From positions 682,001 through 746,000 of the forward strand of contig BLAL01000246.1 of the NCBI GenBank assembly GCA_015698045.1: a DNA stretch of 64,000 nt, in the 5' to 3' direction. Below, piece after piece: positions 20,961-31,696 of this stretch. The notes beneath the pieces were generated by a model that made no database searches, was not told the DNA's origin, and saw only the letters and a list, made by a program, of their open reading frames with translations. Made by a program: the position numbers and the translations under genes. Every line of letters begins with the position of its first letter. Position 1 is the stretch's first letter. This DNA is from Rhizophagus clarus (Eukaryota > Glomeromycota > Glomeromycetes > Glomerales > Glomeraceae).

Positions 20961-21364
20961 TGGAAATATTTATAACGTTTCCTTTATTTGCAGATTTTGT
21001 GTTCAGGAAGAAATAGTAAGTTTTGCAACATTTAATTAATTATTTTTTTTTTTTTTTTTTTTTTTTTGTTAAAAAGTTGATTATCGTTACTCTCCGTTTC
21101 TTTTATGTTAGTCTCGGTATTTATTTAACTTAGATCGTTCTTTTCAAATAGGTATTTTTAAATTTAAATTAACTAAATTTAAACATAAATAATCCTTTTG
21201 TCATTAACATTTTAATTAACATTAAGGATATCGGATTTTTCCACTATAATCTTTCTCCACCATCTTGACATCATAAACAATAATTTAATAAGACAACCAA
21301 GTTTTCCACATCTTTAATGAAGTACTTCTTTTCAAGAGATCTAAATAATCTTGAAGAAAGCTTG

Positions 21365-21880
21365 ATATGACGAAATTAATATAGAAAAAATATTAAGGTA
21401 CTATTTCTTATCATTAAATATTATGAGGGTTTGAATAGCAATATCCAAGTGGTCCCTACCAAGGCGCAATAATAAGCTAACTTAGATCTTAGCGCGTATG
21501 ATGGTACATGATCTAGATGGTGTCTATTATTCTGTGTAAGGAGGAATAATTATGTATCTTTCTCAACAGTTATAACATCTTTTTCATGTGATCATTTGTT
21601 CTCATTGAGGTATTTTGTGGGTTCAGAGAACTGGAAGCACTTCGTGGCCACAGTTGTGCTCTTTGATTTCAGAAATTCCAGATGAGTTCAAATCTTAATC
21701 ACAAGGAATTTGTGCATGATAACAGGCGTTAGTGAGCAATGAGCTTACCAACAGTTATGATTTTTTAAAAGGGCATCTTATAATATATTTTTAGATTAGC
21801 ATAATTGTACTGCTCTCATGCCTACCATTCATATTATTTTTTTTGATTTAATAGTACTAACATTTTTTTTTTTAAAATAT
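21365..21880 (+). repeat. Left arm of a large inverted duplication
   Basis: Matches the reverse complement of about 29060-29680 over roughly 500 bp, for example AATATTAAGGTACTATTT, CTGGAAGCACTTCGTGGCCA and CATGCCTACCATTCAT. The right arm is longer by an internal stretch. It contains tRNA-like internal promoter wording (TGGCCACAGTTGTG and GAGTTCAAATC), so a tRNA-derived SINE core is possible but unproven. A short direct repeat (CTTTCT(C/T)CACCAT...TGA...AATAATTTAAT) occurs at 21255-21290 and 21920-21955. Confidence 0.7.
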
Positions 21881-21959
21881 ATAATTTTTCAGGATATGGA
21901 ATTTTCTTCATTATAGTCTTTCTTCACCATTTTAACATTATGAATAATAATTTAATTAT

Positions 21960-22080
21960 GAAGTCGACTCAAGTCAGCTCGGTTCAAGTCGGTTTGAGTC
22001 GGTTCAGATTGAGCTGCTCCAAGTCGGTTTAACCGCTCAAGTGAGCTGGAGCCGAACCGACTGAGCTGTTTCCATCTCTA
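21960..22080. repeat. GC-richer block of CAAGTCGGTTT repeats
   Basis: Short direct and inverted copies of GTCGGTT(C/T) and GAGCTG in a locally GC-rich block of 120 bp, with partial self-complementarity (CGGTTCAAGTCGG against CCGAACCGACTG). It marks the left edge of the 22.1-23.7 kb element. Confidence 0.45.
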
Positions 22081-23665
22081 GTCGCGAATCGACTCGATTT
22101 TACCCGGGTCAGAATCAAATTTATAAATCGTAATAAAAAAAAAATTAATAGTACTTTTAACGTTTATTATACAGTAAAATGACAAGTTTAATAGTATATT
22201 ATTGGAATAACGTAAGAAAATGTACAAATATATCCATATCTACCATATTTAACGTTTCTATTAATAAAAAATAAAAAATAAAAAAAAACGATAAGTTTCG
22301 CAACGAAACTTATCTGTTATCATTTTTAAATTTTTAACGCTCCTAATGATTGATCCCGAAGGACCTAACCTACTGCACTTTACAGTATAAAAAACAAATA
22401 AATAACGCTACTTAACATTTCTATTAATAAAAACAAAAATAAAATGATAAGTTTAGCAACGAAGCTTATCATTTCAAATTCTTAACGCTCCTAATCGATA
22501 CATTTCTATTAAAAAAAACAATATATGGTATATTTCACAATGAAACTTACCATTTTCGCTATACAGAGAATTCTTGCTTTAGAAGTTTTTTTTTTATTTC
22601 TTTATTATGAATGCCAAAGACAATACAATCATTGTGTAACGTCTTCAACATCCTTTGGAACTCTTTGGAAGTTAAATTACGGAATTTAATAAATTGAATA
22701 CATTGTAAAGTATTCTTTGAAGTGGTAGAGTCCTACGAACCAAAAAAAAAGATTTTGTCGATTGATCTCGGACTTATTATCAATTTCGATTATCGTTCCG
22801 TTGAAGATTTGGACGCACTCAGATTTTAGTAGGTATTTTTTTTCTTTAATTTATTTCTTTTAACGAACAGTTCTTTTTTAATGGTTCGTTTTTCTCTATT
22901 TTCTAGGCGGCTATCAGCTTCATGAACGCGAGATTTCGGTAAATACTTCGAGTAGGGGGTTTATTTATTTCTTTACCTCCATTTTTAACTAATTTTACTA
23001 ACAGTCCGTTATTCTTCTTTCTTTAGATGGCTCTTCAGTCCCTTGGAAGTGTGGAATTTCAGTAGGTTGTCTATTCTAAGTTTATTTTCGTCTTTTAACG
23101 AACTTTATTAACAGTTCGTTTTTTCATTATGTGGACGGCACTTTAGTTTTTTGTTTTCTTAAATGAAGCTTTGTTTTCTGCTTTTTCTTTAGTTTTTTTA
23201 ACAAAGCTTTGGTTTCTTTTATTTGTAGGTTGATGGGTCTTCAGTTCTGAAGGTAATTCGTTGTCCTTTTTTTTTTTTAACTTTTTTAACGAATAGAAAT
23301 GAAACACTAAGATTAATTCCTTAACTAACATCTCCACTTCTTTTCTTTTGTAGGTCTTTATACGGTTAACACATATTGGCTCTTTGGATAAGAATTTTTG
23401 TAAAGTGAAAACGGTAAATTTCCTCGCAAAACTTTATTGTGGATTTTGTTTTTTTAATATTTTATTTTTTGTAACTGTAATGATGTATTTATTAATTATT
23501 ATTAATAAACAATTTATAAACGAATCCGATACAATAAAAATAACAATAAAATAATATAATGCTATTTAAACAATAAATAAAATGCATAAACCTCAATCTG
23601 GAAAAATTATTGACTCGAACTCGGGTCGATTCGAATCGACTCGTGATTAGACCCGGGCACTATAT
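22074..23665. mobile_element. Possible inverted-repeat element holding array E
   Basis: The ends are loosely inverted: CTAGTCGCGAATCGACTCGA at the left and TCGATTCGAATCGACTCGTG, ATTAGACCCGGGC at the right. Similarity is perhaps 70 percent over about 40 bp. It contains three hairpin units (GATAAGTTTCGCAACGAAAC and relatives at 22289, 22446 and 22525) and array E. No transposase was seen. The boundaries are tentative. Confidence 0.4.
22780..23440 (+). repeat. Array E of splice-signal-flanked units
   Basis: Five to six units. Clear short blocks after pyrimidine-AG are GCGGCTATCAGCTTCATGAA and on to GATTTCG (32 nt, then GTAAAT), ATGGCTCTTCAGTCCCTTGG and on to ATTTCAG (then TAGGTT), and GTTGATGGGTCTTCAGTTCT, GAAG (24 nt, then GTAATT). 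Spacers contain TTAACGAAC...GTTCGTT hairpins: AACGAACT/AGTTCGTT at 23097-23120 with TTATTAAC as loop, and AACGAAC/GTTCGTT at 22862-22890. There is no open frame across blocks. Confidence 0.65.
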
Positions 23666-24005
23666 GAAACTGAAAATTTTATAAAAAGTTAAAAATGTAA
23701 AACGAAATAAAGTGGTTAAAGGAAAATTTTTTTAATAATAAAATTGTATTTCATAATTTTCATATTTTATTAGGCTTATCCCGGCTTTTTATGTTTTATT
23801 GTAACAAATAGGGTACAAATCTATAGCGTACCAAAGCATGTTTAATAGCTAGTCTCTTGTAAAAAACATGCAATATAAATCCGATGCGGTAATGAAAAAG
23901 GTTAAATGTATTTTGAGTAACATTCGTTTATAAAGCACAAATAATTAATTTATTGAACAGATCTTTGAAAATTATAAATAACATGGTATGATATATAGTA
24001 AGGTA
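23441..24005. other. Gene-free AT-rich stretch
   Basis: It includes the right end of the 22.1-23.7 kb element and the downstream region of the next gene. TTATTGTAACAAATAGGG near 23797 and AATAAA-like words occur, but no defined terminator can be called. Confidence 0.4.
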
Positions 24006-24011
24006 TAATAA

Positions 24012-25597
24012 TTAATCTAAATTTTGAAAAATATAATTTACTCTATGTGGAGGTGGTGTATATGTTCCTTTACTCACACGAGACTTTTCAGGTGTTAAAG
24101 GTAAATTTGGCAGTGCATTTCGTAAATTTGATACAGTGTCTCTCACTTTATAATTCCTATTTAATATGGTTTTAATCCGTATCCCATCAGCACAGACAAT
24201 CTCTCGGAGATACGTTATTAAACGTAGAGCTTCCAATACATTACTTTCCATATTACTATTACTGTGTCTCAGGTTGAATGTATGCTCATTCCTATAAACA
24301 TAAATAAGAGCTGAACATTCTTCATTGAATATGGGAGTAATTGTACTAAGGTTGATGGTAGTTCCACCAACTGTTGCTACATGGAACCTTATTTCATTAA
24401 CCTCCCATTCATTGAGATTTTTCACTGTTACCAAAATGCGACCTAATTCATAAGCAGCTTCTGATACAACCACAATTTTATCTTTGTGGGTAGCTGCATT
24501 TTCACTTGCAAATTCTGCCAGAAAGAATGGATATTGTCCTTCATCCTGGTCTACAACAACTGCTGCAAAGTCTGATATCGAATATCCTTTATCACCCTGA
24601 CCTGAAATTAAATGAGTAAACTCCCAAATAGGAGCAAGTTTTGTGTCATAGTTGAGACTGAAAACGGCAGAAAAAATTTTGGCCCATAACTCCATTTTTA
24701 TATGATTTTCAGGCTCATCAATGTGTGGTGATGGTGGTATATATAAAAATACAGCTGAAATAGCTCTTATAACTGTAGTTATGTTGATATCATAGTATTT
24801 GGTTGATGAGTAAAGTTGGTAAGACCACTGATATAACTTACCAAACCACTCAGAATTATCACTTATTTTATTTTTTTCTTGTAAGCTCTGCATTATTTTT
24901 ATTAATGGGTCAAATCGTTGGTCTTTTCTTTTTAGTGCAGCTAAGGTATTCTTTAGGTTTAAGCTTAGTAGGGAAATATTTGGTAATTCAGGGATTTTGC
25001 CTGGAATTATGATTTTTGAAAATATCTCATAATCAACAATGTTCCATTCCAACATATTACATGCATGGCGGCCTTGTTGTGACAGTTGCTCTGAATTTTG
25101 GTTTAATAATTCCCTTAATTTCCTACAATAATTTTTTAACTTAGGATGTTTATTATAATTGACATTCAAGCTTTTTCCTTGCTGCGTTGAAGTTGTTGCA
25201 TGATTATCATCATCATCATCATCATCGTTATCATCATATCTTTCCCAAAATCTTTTAACCATACTAGATTCAGCATCATCCTAAAAGAAGGGATTATTAA
25301 TACAATGTAAGAAAAAAAATATTTATCATATATAATTAATTAATTACTTACGTGAAAAGCTTCCAGTGCATCAGTCACCTTATTGTTCTTATTGCTACCA
25401 ATCTCATAATTTGATTTGATATATTCTAATGCGTCTACATAATCTTTATATACTTTACTTTTATCAAGTTTGGTATGGGCTTTATCCTTACAATAGTTTA
25501 GATATGTTAATAAATTTATATCCTTAACTTCGTTCCAATAACCAAGATCAAAGCCTGCTTGTTCCATGGTTTCTCTTACTGCTTGTTTAATTTTCAT
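24012..25597 (-). CDS. Unrecognised paralog-family protein 1 (two exons, about 504 aa)
   Basis: Exon 1 is 25352-25597 (82 codons, MKIKQAVRETMEQAGF to ALEAFH). The intron 25281-25351 has GTAAGT and TTTTAG borders. Exon 2 is 25280-24012 and the frame is kept (DDAESSMVKRFWERYDDN). An earlier in-frame ATG at 25666 would add 23 residues. After an Asp-rich linker comes a domain of about 380 residues shared with the gene at 31697-33409: NYNKHPKLKNYC, AISAVFLYIPPSP, ISDFAAVVVDQDEG with PFFLAEFAS...THKDKIVVVSEAAYE, ITPIFNEECSALIYVYRNEH, LRLITYLREIVCADGIRI. The central Asp...Pro-Phe-Phe-Leu-Ala-Glu-Phe pattern followed by a helix recalls a PD-(D/E)XK nuclease-like core, but this is inference. No signal peptide or membrane segment is seen. 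It lies inside the large inverted duplication. Confidence 0.8.
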
Positions 25598-25666
25598 TTT
25601 TTTTTTTTTAGTACTAATAGATGTGAGAGTGAGGGTGAGTGAGACTTGCAAAAAATTATCAATCAC

Positions 25667-25915
25667 GAATAGATTATTGTATTGTTATAAAGTTATAAAA
25701 AGGTACTTTTAAGACCAGCAAAAAATTTAAATGTATTTATACTTTTAATTTTGACTTATTTTTAATTATAATACCTTTTATTTACAATGATGCAAGAAAT
25801 TAGTTAACAGGAGGAATTTCCAATAAAATAAAGTTTATGAAATAAGAACAAAGTTTTTTTTTGTTTATAATCTTTCACATGTCATTGTAAAATAAAAAAA
25901 CTTTTTCTGTTTTCA
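25667..25915. other. Upstream region of the 24012-25597 gene
   Basis: On the minus strand TTTTTATAACTTTATAAC near 25683-25702 is a TATA-like element upstream of both candidate start codons. Nothing else is evident. Confidence 0.35.
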
Positions 25916-25919
25916 GTCT

Positions 25920-26104
25920 TACCTTATTGAGTCCGATGGTCTTCGTGAGTCCAGTCATGATGTTTTAGGTGTGTAACATAAACACATGTTGATGCGGACT
26001 CAAGTGATAAATAAATAGACCGGTCCAGAATATTCCTTTTATGATATGTTTACTATGTACCTGACTGGACTCATGAAGGTTACCGGACTGACTCAATAAG
26101 GGTA
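25920..26104. mobile_element. 185-bp MITE with GAGTCC-rich inverted ends
   Basis: Left arm TACCTTATTGAGTCCGATGG, right arm (reverse-complemented) TACCCTTATTGAGTCAGTCC, continuing GGTAACCTTCATGAGTCCAG; the pairing covers about 45 bp. Non-coding. The target duplication is short, apparently T or TA. Confidence 0.65.
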
Positions 26105-26119
26105 TACTCTTCTGCTTTG

Positions 26120-26985
26120 ACATTTATTATTTTCTAAACACGCAAGACCATATAAAGTATTCCTTCGTTGCCTTTATCTTTTTATTATGATTTAAATTAT
26201 TAAGGATCCTTTGTTGACTTTGTATTCATGCCTATTATAATTTAAATTTATAAATAAAAAATAATAAAAAATTTTTCGCTTATTAATATTTTTAAAATAT
26301 TTATATTGACTTAATCTTTGTTACTTTTATTTATGTTTCTTTGTTATTTTGTTTTATTTGCTTATTACTTAATTAGTCTTAATAAAAAAAAAAAACTTTA
26401 TGTACAAAAAAAGCGATTGATTCAACTATAAATTTGGAGATGATCTCAAAATTTGTAATAATTAAAATTGATTTTAAAGTCTAAATAATAATTATTATCT
26501 GAGGAGGACTAATATAAATAAATGAACAAAGATTTCTTTGTTAATAATTTATTAATAATAATTATTACGTTGAAATATTACATTGAAAACAATTGTCCGG
26601 GATGATTTTGTGATAACCCATGCATTTATCATTCCATTTCCATCCGTTGACGTCATTTCACCAATTACCCCTGCTAGTTTTCTTTTTTCGATTATGTATC
26701 ACTTTTTTGTCTCATTTTTTTTTTTTTTATCGCGAGTTGAAAAAAATGACGCGACGGACTTTAACGGTTTTGTTTTCCTAGTTTAAATAACAAGAACAGA
26801 GAATTGGGAATCTTATAAATAGAAAAATAAAAATATTCTAATCCTGTTTACAGAAGTAAGTAGCATAAGTAGACCGAGTGTGAAACTTTTTTAAATGATC
26901 TAGCAGGTTTAAAATTGTTATTATCTAATTCCTAATCTTTAATCTTAATTCGCAAGATTTTACTTATCACCATTATACGTTATGT
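26120..26985. other. Gene-free stretch with dispersed repeat copy 2
   Basis: 26330-26470 is the second copy of the dispersed repeat seen at 18500-18665 and 40110-40240. A 67-codon frame at 26583 has no recognisable content and is not called. Confidence 0.5.
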
Positions 26986-26989
26986 CGCC

Positions 26990-27440
26990 TTACCAAATCA
27001 CACAACACCACAGTCACGTGATTTATAAAAAAAATAAACAAAGGTGATAAAAGATAAACAAAAAGGGCAAAAGATGAATAAAAAAGAGAACAAGTGAAAA
27101 GGGATATAGGGATGTAGGGGAACAAGATAAATGAAAAGGGATAAAGGGAAATGAAGATGATCAAAAAGAAACGAAGGGAAAAGTAAAGGGAACGAAAAAA
27201 GTAAAAGGTAATAAAAAGAAACAAAAGAAACGAAAAATAATAAAGAAATAAAATGAACGAAAAAAATAAAGGGAAAATAAAGGGAATGGAAGGAGAATAA
27301 CAAACAATAAAAGGAATGAAGGGAAGCAAAATATAAACGAAAAGAGATGAAGGGAAACGAAATGAACAAAAGGGATGAACAAAAACGAAAAATAATGAAG
27401 AAAATGAAAATGAATGAAAGAGACAAAGGGAACTAAGGGA
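26990..27440. repeat. 450-bp purine-rich tract
   Basis: The plus strand is almost purely purine with scattered T and C, built from GGGAA(T/C)GAAAAAAG-like words. Minus-strand frames here encode only Phe/Leu/Ser low complexity. It lies directly beyond the last unit of array F, like the purine tracts of array C and of the 57.0-57.3 kb region. Confidence 0.75.
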
Positions 27441-27444
27441 AAAA

Positions 27445-27905
27445 ATAAGAACCCCCGGAATGCTTACCCATAGGAAAAGAAAAATAGTTAATATCGTTTT
27501 AAAAATGAAAAAGTAAACCGATAAAAGAAAGAGTTGAAAAAGACTTACTTGAGTTTTTACTGAAATGGACGTCTAAAAAAAATACAAAGGTTAGTAAAAG
27601 AACAAGGAAAAGAACAAAAAGAAAACGAAAAAAAGAAAAGAAAGTAAGACTCACCTTGAATTTCTGCAGAAATGGAAACTAAAAACAGCCGCGTCTAAAA
27701 AAAAAGAACAAACAAATTAATAAAATATAAAAGAAAGGAGGACAGGAGCAAGAAAAAAGAAAAAGAGCTTACCTTTAAATATCGTCAAAAATGTAAGCCA
27801 AAACAGTCACTCCTAAAAAAGCAAATAAATTAGAAATAAAGGAAAACAACTTACCTATTAGTTTAATCTCAAAGTTAAAGGTGGTCGCGCCTAAAAAACT
27901 TTTAA
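27445..27905 (-). repeat. Array F of splice-signal-flanked units (minus strand)
   Basis: Five blocks on the minus strand. GCGCGACCACCTTTAACTTT... before GTAAGTTG (about 27855-27890). GAGTGACTGTTTTGGCTTAC... before GTAAGCTC (about 27776-27815). ACGCGGCTGTTTTTAGTTTC...CAGAAATTCAAG before GTGAGTCTTA (about 27658-27697). ACGTCCATTTCAGTAAAAAC before GTAAGTCT (about 27550-27573). A last one ends at GGTAAGC near 27465. Each follows a T-rich tract and TTTAG. Donor matches are strong. Related to arrays C and D. Confidence 0.7.
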
Positions 27906-28029
27906 AAAAAAAAGAAACGGAAAAAATAAGCAATAAACGGTGCGTTTTATAATTTTCGAGTAAAATTATTAGTATTAAAAAAAATAATAAGCGAATGGTG
28001 TTGTAAGTTGTAATTAAAACCACACTCTT

Positions 28030-29050
28030 AACTCTAAATACTGTATCTTGTTTTTTTTTTTAAATAAAGAAGAAAGAAAATAGATGTATTTAAAATTAAA
28101 AGTGATTATTATTTCATTCATCATGATTTAATTAATAATAAAGAACAAAGAAATTATGATTTTAATTATCATATTGATTCTTTCATGTCTATTGTTAAAA
28201 AATCATTTTAAATTAAAAAGTTTTTCGTGTGAACTTTGTTATTTATAAATAATTTAAGTAATTAGCAAGGTTTTAAAACTTCACAACCTTCAAAATTATT
28301 TCTCTATCAAAGTTATAACTCGTAGGCTAAGAGTAAAAGTTTTTATTTTTTAATTTTTTATTGGCTAGCCTCAAAATACTTTATATTGAATGTATTATGT
28401 ATAAACTGCTCGAAATAATATAAAAACAATTATATAAAGGCCATAAAATATGAACCTTATTTTTTTAATTTAAAGTTTAAACGCTTATGATAAATACTTG
28501 CTTAATTAATTAAATATGTAAATACCAAATTAAATATCATATAATTATTTATTAATTTATTTTATATCATATACTAAAAAATGAAAAAAATGAAATACTA
28601 GAATATAATAAATTAAATTAAAATCATGAGATTAAGGTCATTAAATTTTCTGATAGTTTTCATCCTATAAAATTGTGTATAAGAAGATTATAAATATGAT
28701 TATACTGTAGTCAATAACAAATAGCATTTAAACTCAAAACACATGCACAATATTGCAGGTTATTACTTTCCCAATATTTTTCTTTCCAAAAGGTCATAAA
28801 TTATTTTGCAAAAGTCTTTTAAATTTATAAACTTCATAATTATTAACCAACAGCACTGTAAAAGGTTGTATTGGTCACTAAATAAAAAAAAAAATGTTTT
28901 AAAAATTATAAATGTAAATTATTAGCCAATAAATAGAACTGTAAAATGAATAGATAAGAAACACATACAATATATGATAATTTTTTAGTTTCTTTAAATT
29001 TTTCTTTATTATATCGGAATTAATAGCTATTATACAATTTAATCTAAAAA
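28030..29050. other. Gene-free AT-rich stretch
   Basis: I see no coding frame, inverted repeat or tandem structure of note. Short Phe/Lys-rich frames are compositional. Confidence 0.45.
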
Positions 29051-29059
29051 GAAGAAATG

Positions 29060-29680
29060 TTAGTACTACTAAATCAAAAAAAAATGAATGGTAGGCATGA
29101 GAACAGTACATTATATTAATCTAAAAATATACTATAAGATGCCCTTTTTAGAAAAGTATAAATGTTGGTATACTTAATAATTATACCACATTGGCTTTCA
29201 AGGTGTTACCCAAGATACTCCCCAATGACTCTTATCATGCAGCAAATTCCTTGCGATTAAAGATTTGAACCCATCTGGAATTCCTGAAAATCAGAGAAGG
29301 ACGTTCACAGTAGGCTTTCCGCCATAGGGCTGCACAACTGTGGCCACGAAGTGCTTCCAGTTCTCTGAAACCAAAAATACCAAATGAGAACAAATGATCA
29401 CATGAAAAGATGACATAACTGTTGAGAAAGATACATAATCATTCCTCCTTGCACAGAACAATAGACCTCAACAGGGATTACAAAAATCCACCATCTTGAT
29501 CACGCCCCATCAAGTGTGTTTGCCACCTCTTAAGTGTGTTTGCCACCCCTTAAGTTGGTCTTATAAGTAAAAATTGATAGGCACCACTCGGATATTGCTT
29601 TTCAAACCATCATAATATTTAATGATAATAATGATAATAAATAGTACCTTAATATTTTTTCATATTCATTTTGTCATTTC
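29060..29680 (-). repeat. Right arm of the large inverted duplication
   Basis: Reverse complement of 21365-21880, with extra internal sequence absent from the left arm (around CCGCCATAGGGCTGC and a repeated AAGTGTGTTTGCCACC near 29512-29550). Together with arrays D and G it forms an inverted structure around the gene at 24012-25597. Confidence 0.7.
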
Positions 29681-29799
29681 CTGAATGCAATTTATTTTTT
29701 TTTTTTTAAAAAAAAATATATATATATACAGAAAGAAACGTTAATAAACATTTCTAATTAATAATATAAGCAAGTACGTAAAATAATGAAAGTTTTCCG

Positions 29800-30230
29800 T
29801 TATGAAACTTACCATTTCGGCGTTTCAGTACCTGAACTCGAAATCTAAAAAAAAAGAAGAAAATAACAAATCGTTTAGCAAACGTTTCATCAAAGAAAAA
29901 AAAAATATTCTTAAAAAAAAAAAGAAAATTCCACTGAAATCTCACGCGTTTAGACTCAAATCTCACGCGTTTAGACTCGTCTAAAAAAAAAAGAACAAAA
30001 GCGTTGGAAAAGTTTCTTTAAAATAAAACTAAAAACATTTTTGTCTTCCTATCGAAATCCACGTTGTAGACACGTCCGGAAAATAAATGAAAAAAGAAAA
30101 TTTCATGCGTCAAGATTCATCTAAAAAAAAAGAACGAAATGCGAGTAAGCATTTCGTTAAAGAAGTAAATATAAAAGGTTCTCTCCTACCGAATTCTGTG
30201 TCCAAAGAAATTCGAAAAGAGAGAAGTCAT
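29800..30230 (-). repeat. Array G, inverted counterpart of array D
   Basis: On the minus strand, blocks ATGAATCTTGACGCATG, GGACGTGTCTACAACGTGGA, and a doubled GAGTCTAAACGCGTGAGATT follow T-rich tracts ending TTAG. A further block ends GCCGAAATG|GTAAGTTTC near 29813. The wording matches array D (ACG-GTCTGGACGCGTGATTTC). Confidence 0.6.
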
Positions 30231-30239
30231 TAGGCTGTG

Positions 30240-31690
30240 GTTCAGTGGTTGTAATGACGGTTGTATTAATATTATTCCACGATTCCACGTGTATCATGTG
30301 ATACAGTATACAAATAAGGATAGGACTCCAGGGGTCATAGCCTCATACGGTCATACTGTAGGACCCGGAAAAATTCGCAGTCAGCCCAACGCAAAATAGA
30401 CGCAGCGTAAGTATTAAATCACAAAAAAAACCATTCCATTTTATAATTAAAGGGATATATCATACAGTACAACTAGGCAAGCAGAGTGTTCGAAACGTTA
30501 CAATCACGTGAGCATTTGTTATACCTGATTACAAAATTTGATTGGTCTACGACAATATCAGAAATTACATCTTGATCTTGTGATCTTATATTGGATGTCA
30601 ATGTACAAACGACTAAGTGTTGTGGGAAAAAAAGATAAAAAACAAAACTGATTACATATAAAGAAATGAAAATCTAATTACCCTTTATTATTTTATTCTT
30701 TGACCAAGTAATCATAATATTGCACAGTTGATTTAAATTTCAAATAAAATTACCAAGATATAATGAACGACGAAATTTCTCTTCTTTGCCTAGGATAATA
30801 GTAACTTTTGATCTACTTATACTAGAAAACATAATATAGTACCACATCCTAAATTAATATACTTCCCGATTAGTTTTTTACGCTAAGTCATAATATGATG
30901 AAAATTAAATTAACCAATAGATTATCCATTTTTTTTCAATTCTAGTTCACGGAAAACTTGTCCATTTACTTTTTTAATTTTATTCTTAGTCGATTTATCT
31001 ATTATTTTTTTTTTAATATATGTTGTCGGTCAATCGGGAAAGTAGAAATCGAGGTGTAGCCGTACAATTATCGATTTTTACAAAAATATCAAGATGTGAT
31101 ACAATATTTGTTTATGCTCTGATTAAATAATAAAAAAAACAAAAAAACAAAGGAAACAAAAAAAAAAAAATAATAATTTAAAACAAGCAATAATTAAAGC
31201 AAATAAAAATATTAAATACTGTATATGTATTACTAATCATAATTAGATAGAAAGAATAATATCAAATTACAAAGAACTCTTTTAGATGATTAAATTAAAA
31301 ACGAATCGCTAATAATAAACGCATTGTGTTTCTATATTCCTATAATAAGATATTGACTTAGATTACTTGGATTAAAAAGAATAATATCAAATGATAAAGA
31401 ACTCCTTGTTTTTTTTAATTAAAAATGAAACGCTAATAATTGAATTAACTAAGAAAATACAATGTATCGCTAAATTTTCTTATTCCTATGATGAAACTTT
31501 CCTTGTGAATACTATTAAATAAAGATGTCCATTGATAATTATAAGAAAAAATATATAAATAAATCATAAAATTTTCTCTTTTTTTTTTTTTTCTTAACAA
31601 AACATTCAACTATAAATTTTTTAAAAAATATCCTAAAGTATTTTTCAAAAAAAAAAAACCCTCAAACTATTTTTATTTTGAAATTTTTAC
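30240..31690. other. Gene-free stretch upstream of the 31697 gene
   Basis: It holds a degenerate tandem pair of about 130 bp (AAAGAATAATATCAAATTACAAAGAACTC near 31250 and again near 31377). The palindrome CCACGTGTATCATGTGATAC lies near 30287. No gene is seen. Confidence 0.4.
31658..31676 (+). promoter_or_regulatory. ACCCTCAAACT motif upstream of the 31697 gene
   Basis: ACCCTCAAACTATTTTTAT lies about 30 bp before the start codon. The same ACCCTCAAACT core followed by T-rich sequence occurs upstream of the Crinkler gene (43953-43970, minus strand, next to TATATATATA). The match of 11 bases could be a shared core-promoter or initiator motif; function is inference. Confidence 0.35.
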
Positions 31691-31696
31691 TACAAG

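Noticed and set aside
21640-21720. Possible tRNA or pol III gene
   Set aside because: Box-like words are present, but no cloverleaf can be folded by eye and spacing differs between the two arms.
26973-27426. Minus-strand frames of 118 and 142 codons, Phe/Leu/Ser-rich, resembling membrane proteins
   Set aside because: They lie in the pyrimidine-only strand of the purine tract; overlapping frames are all open, which is a composition effect.
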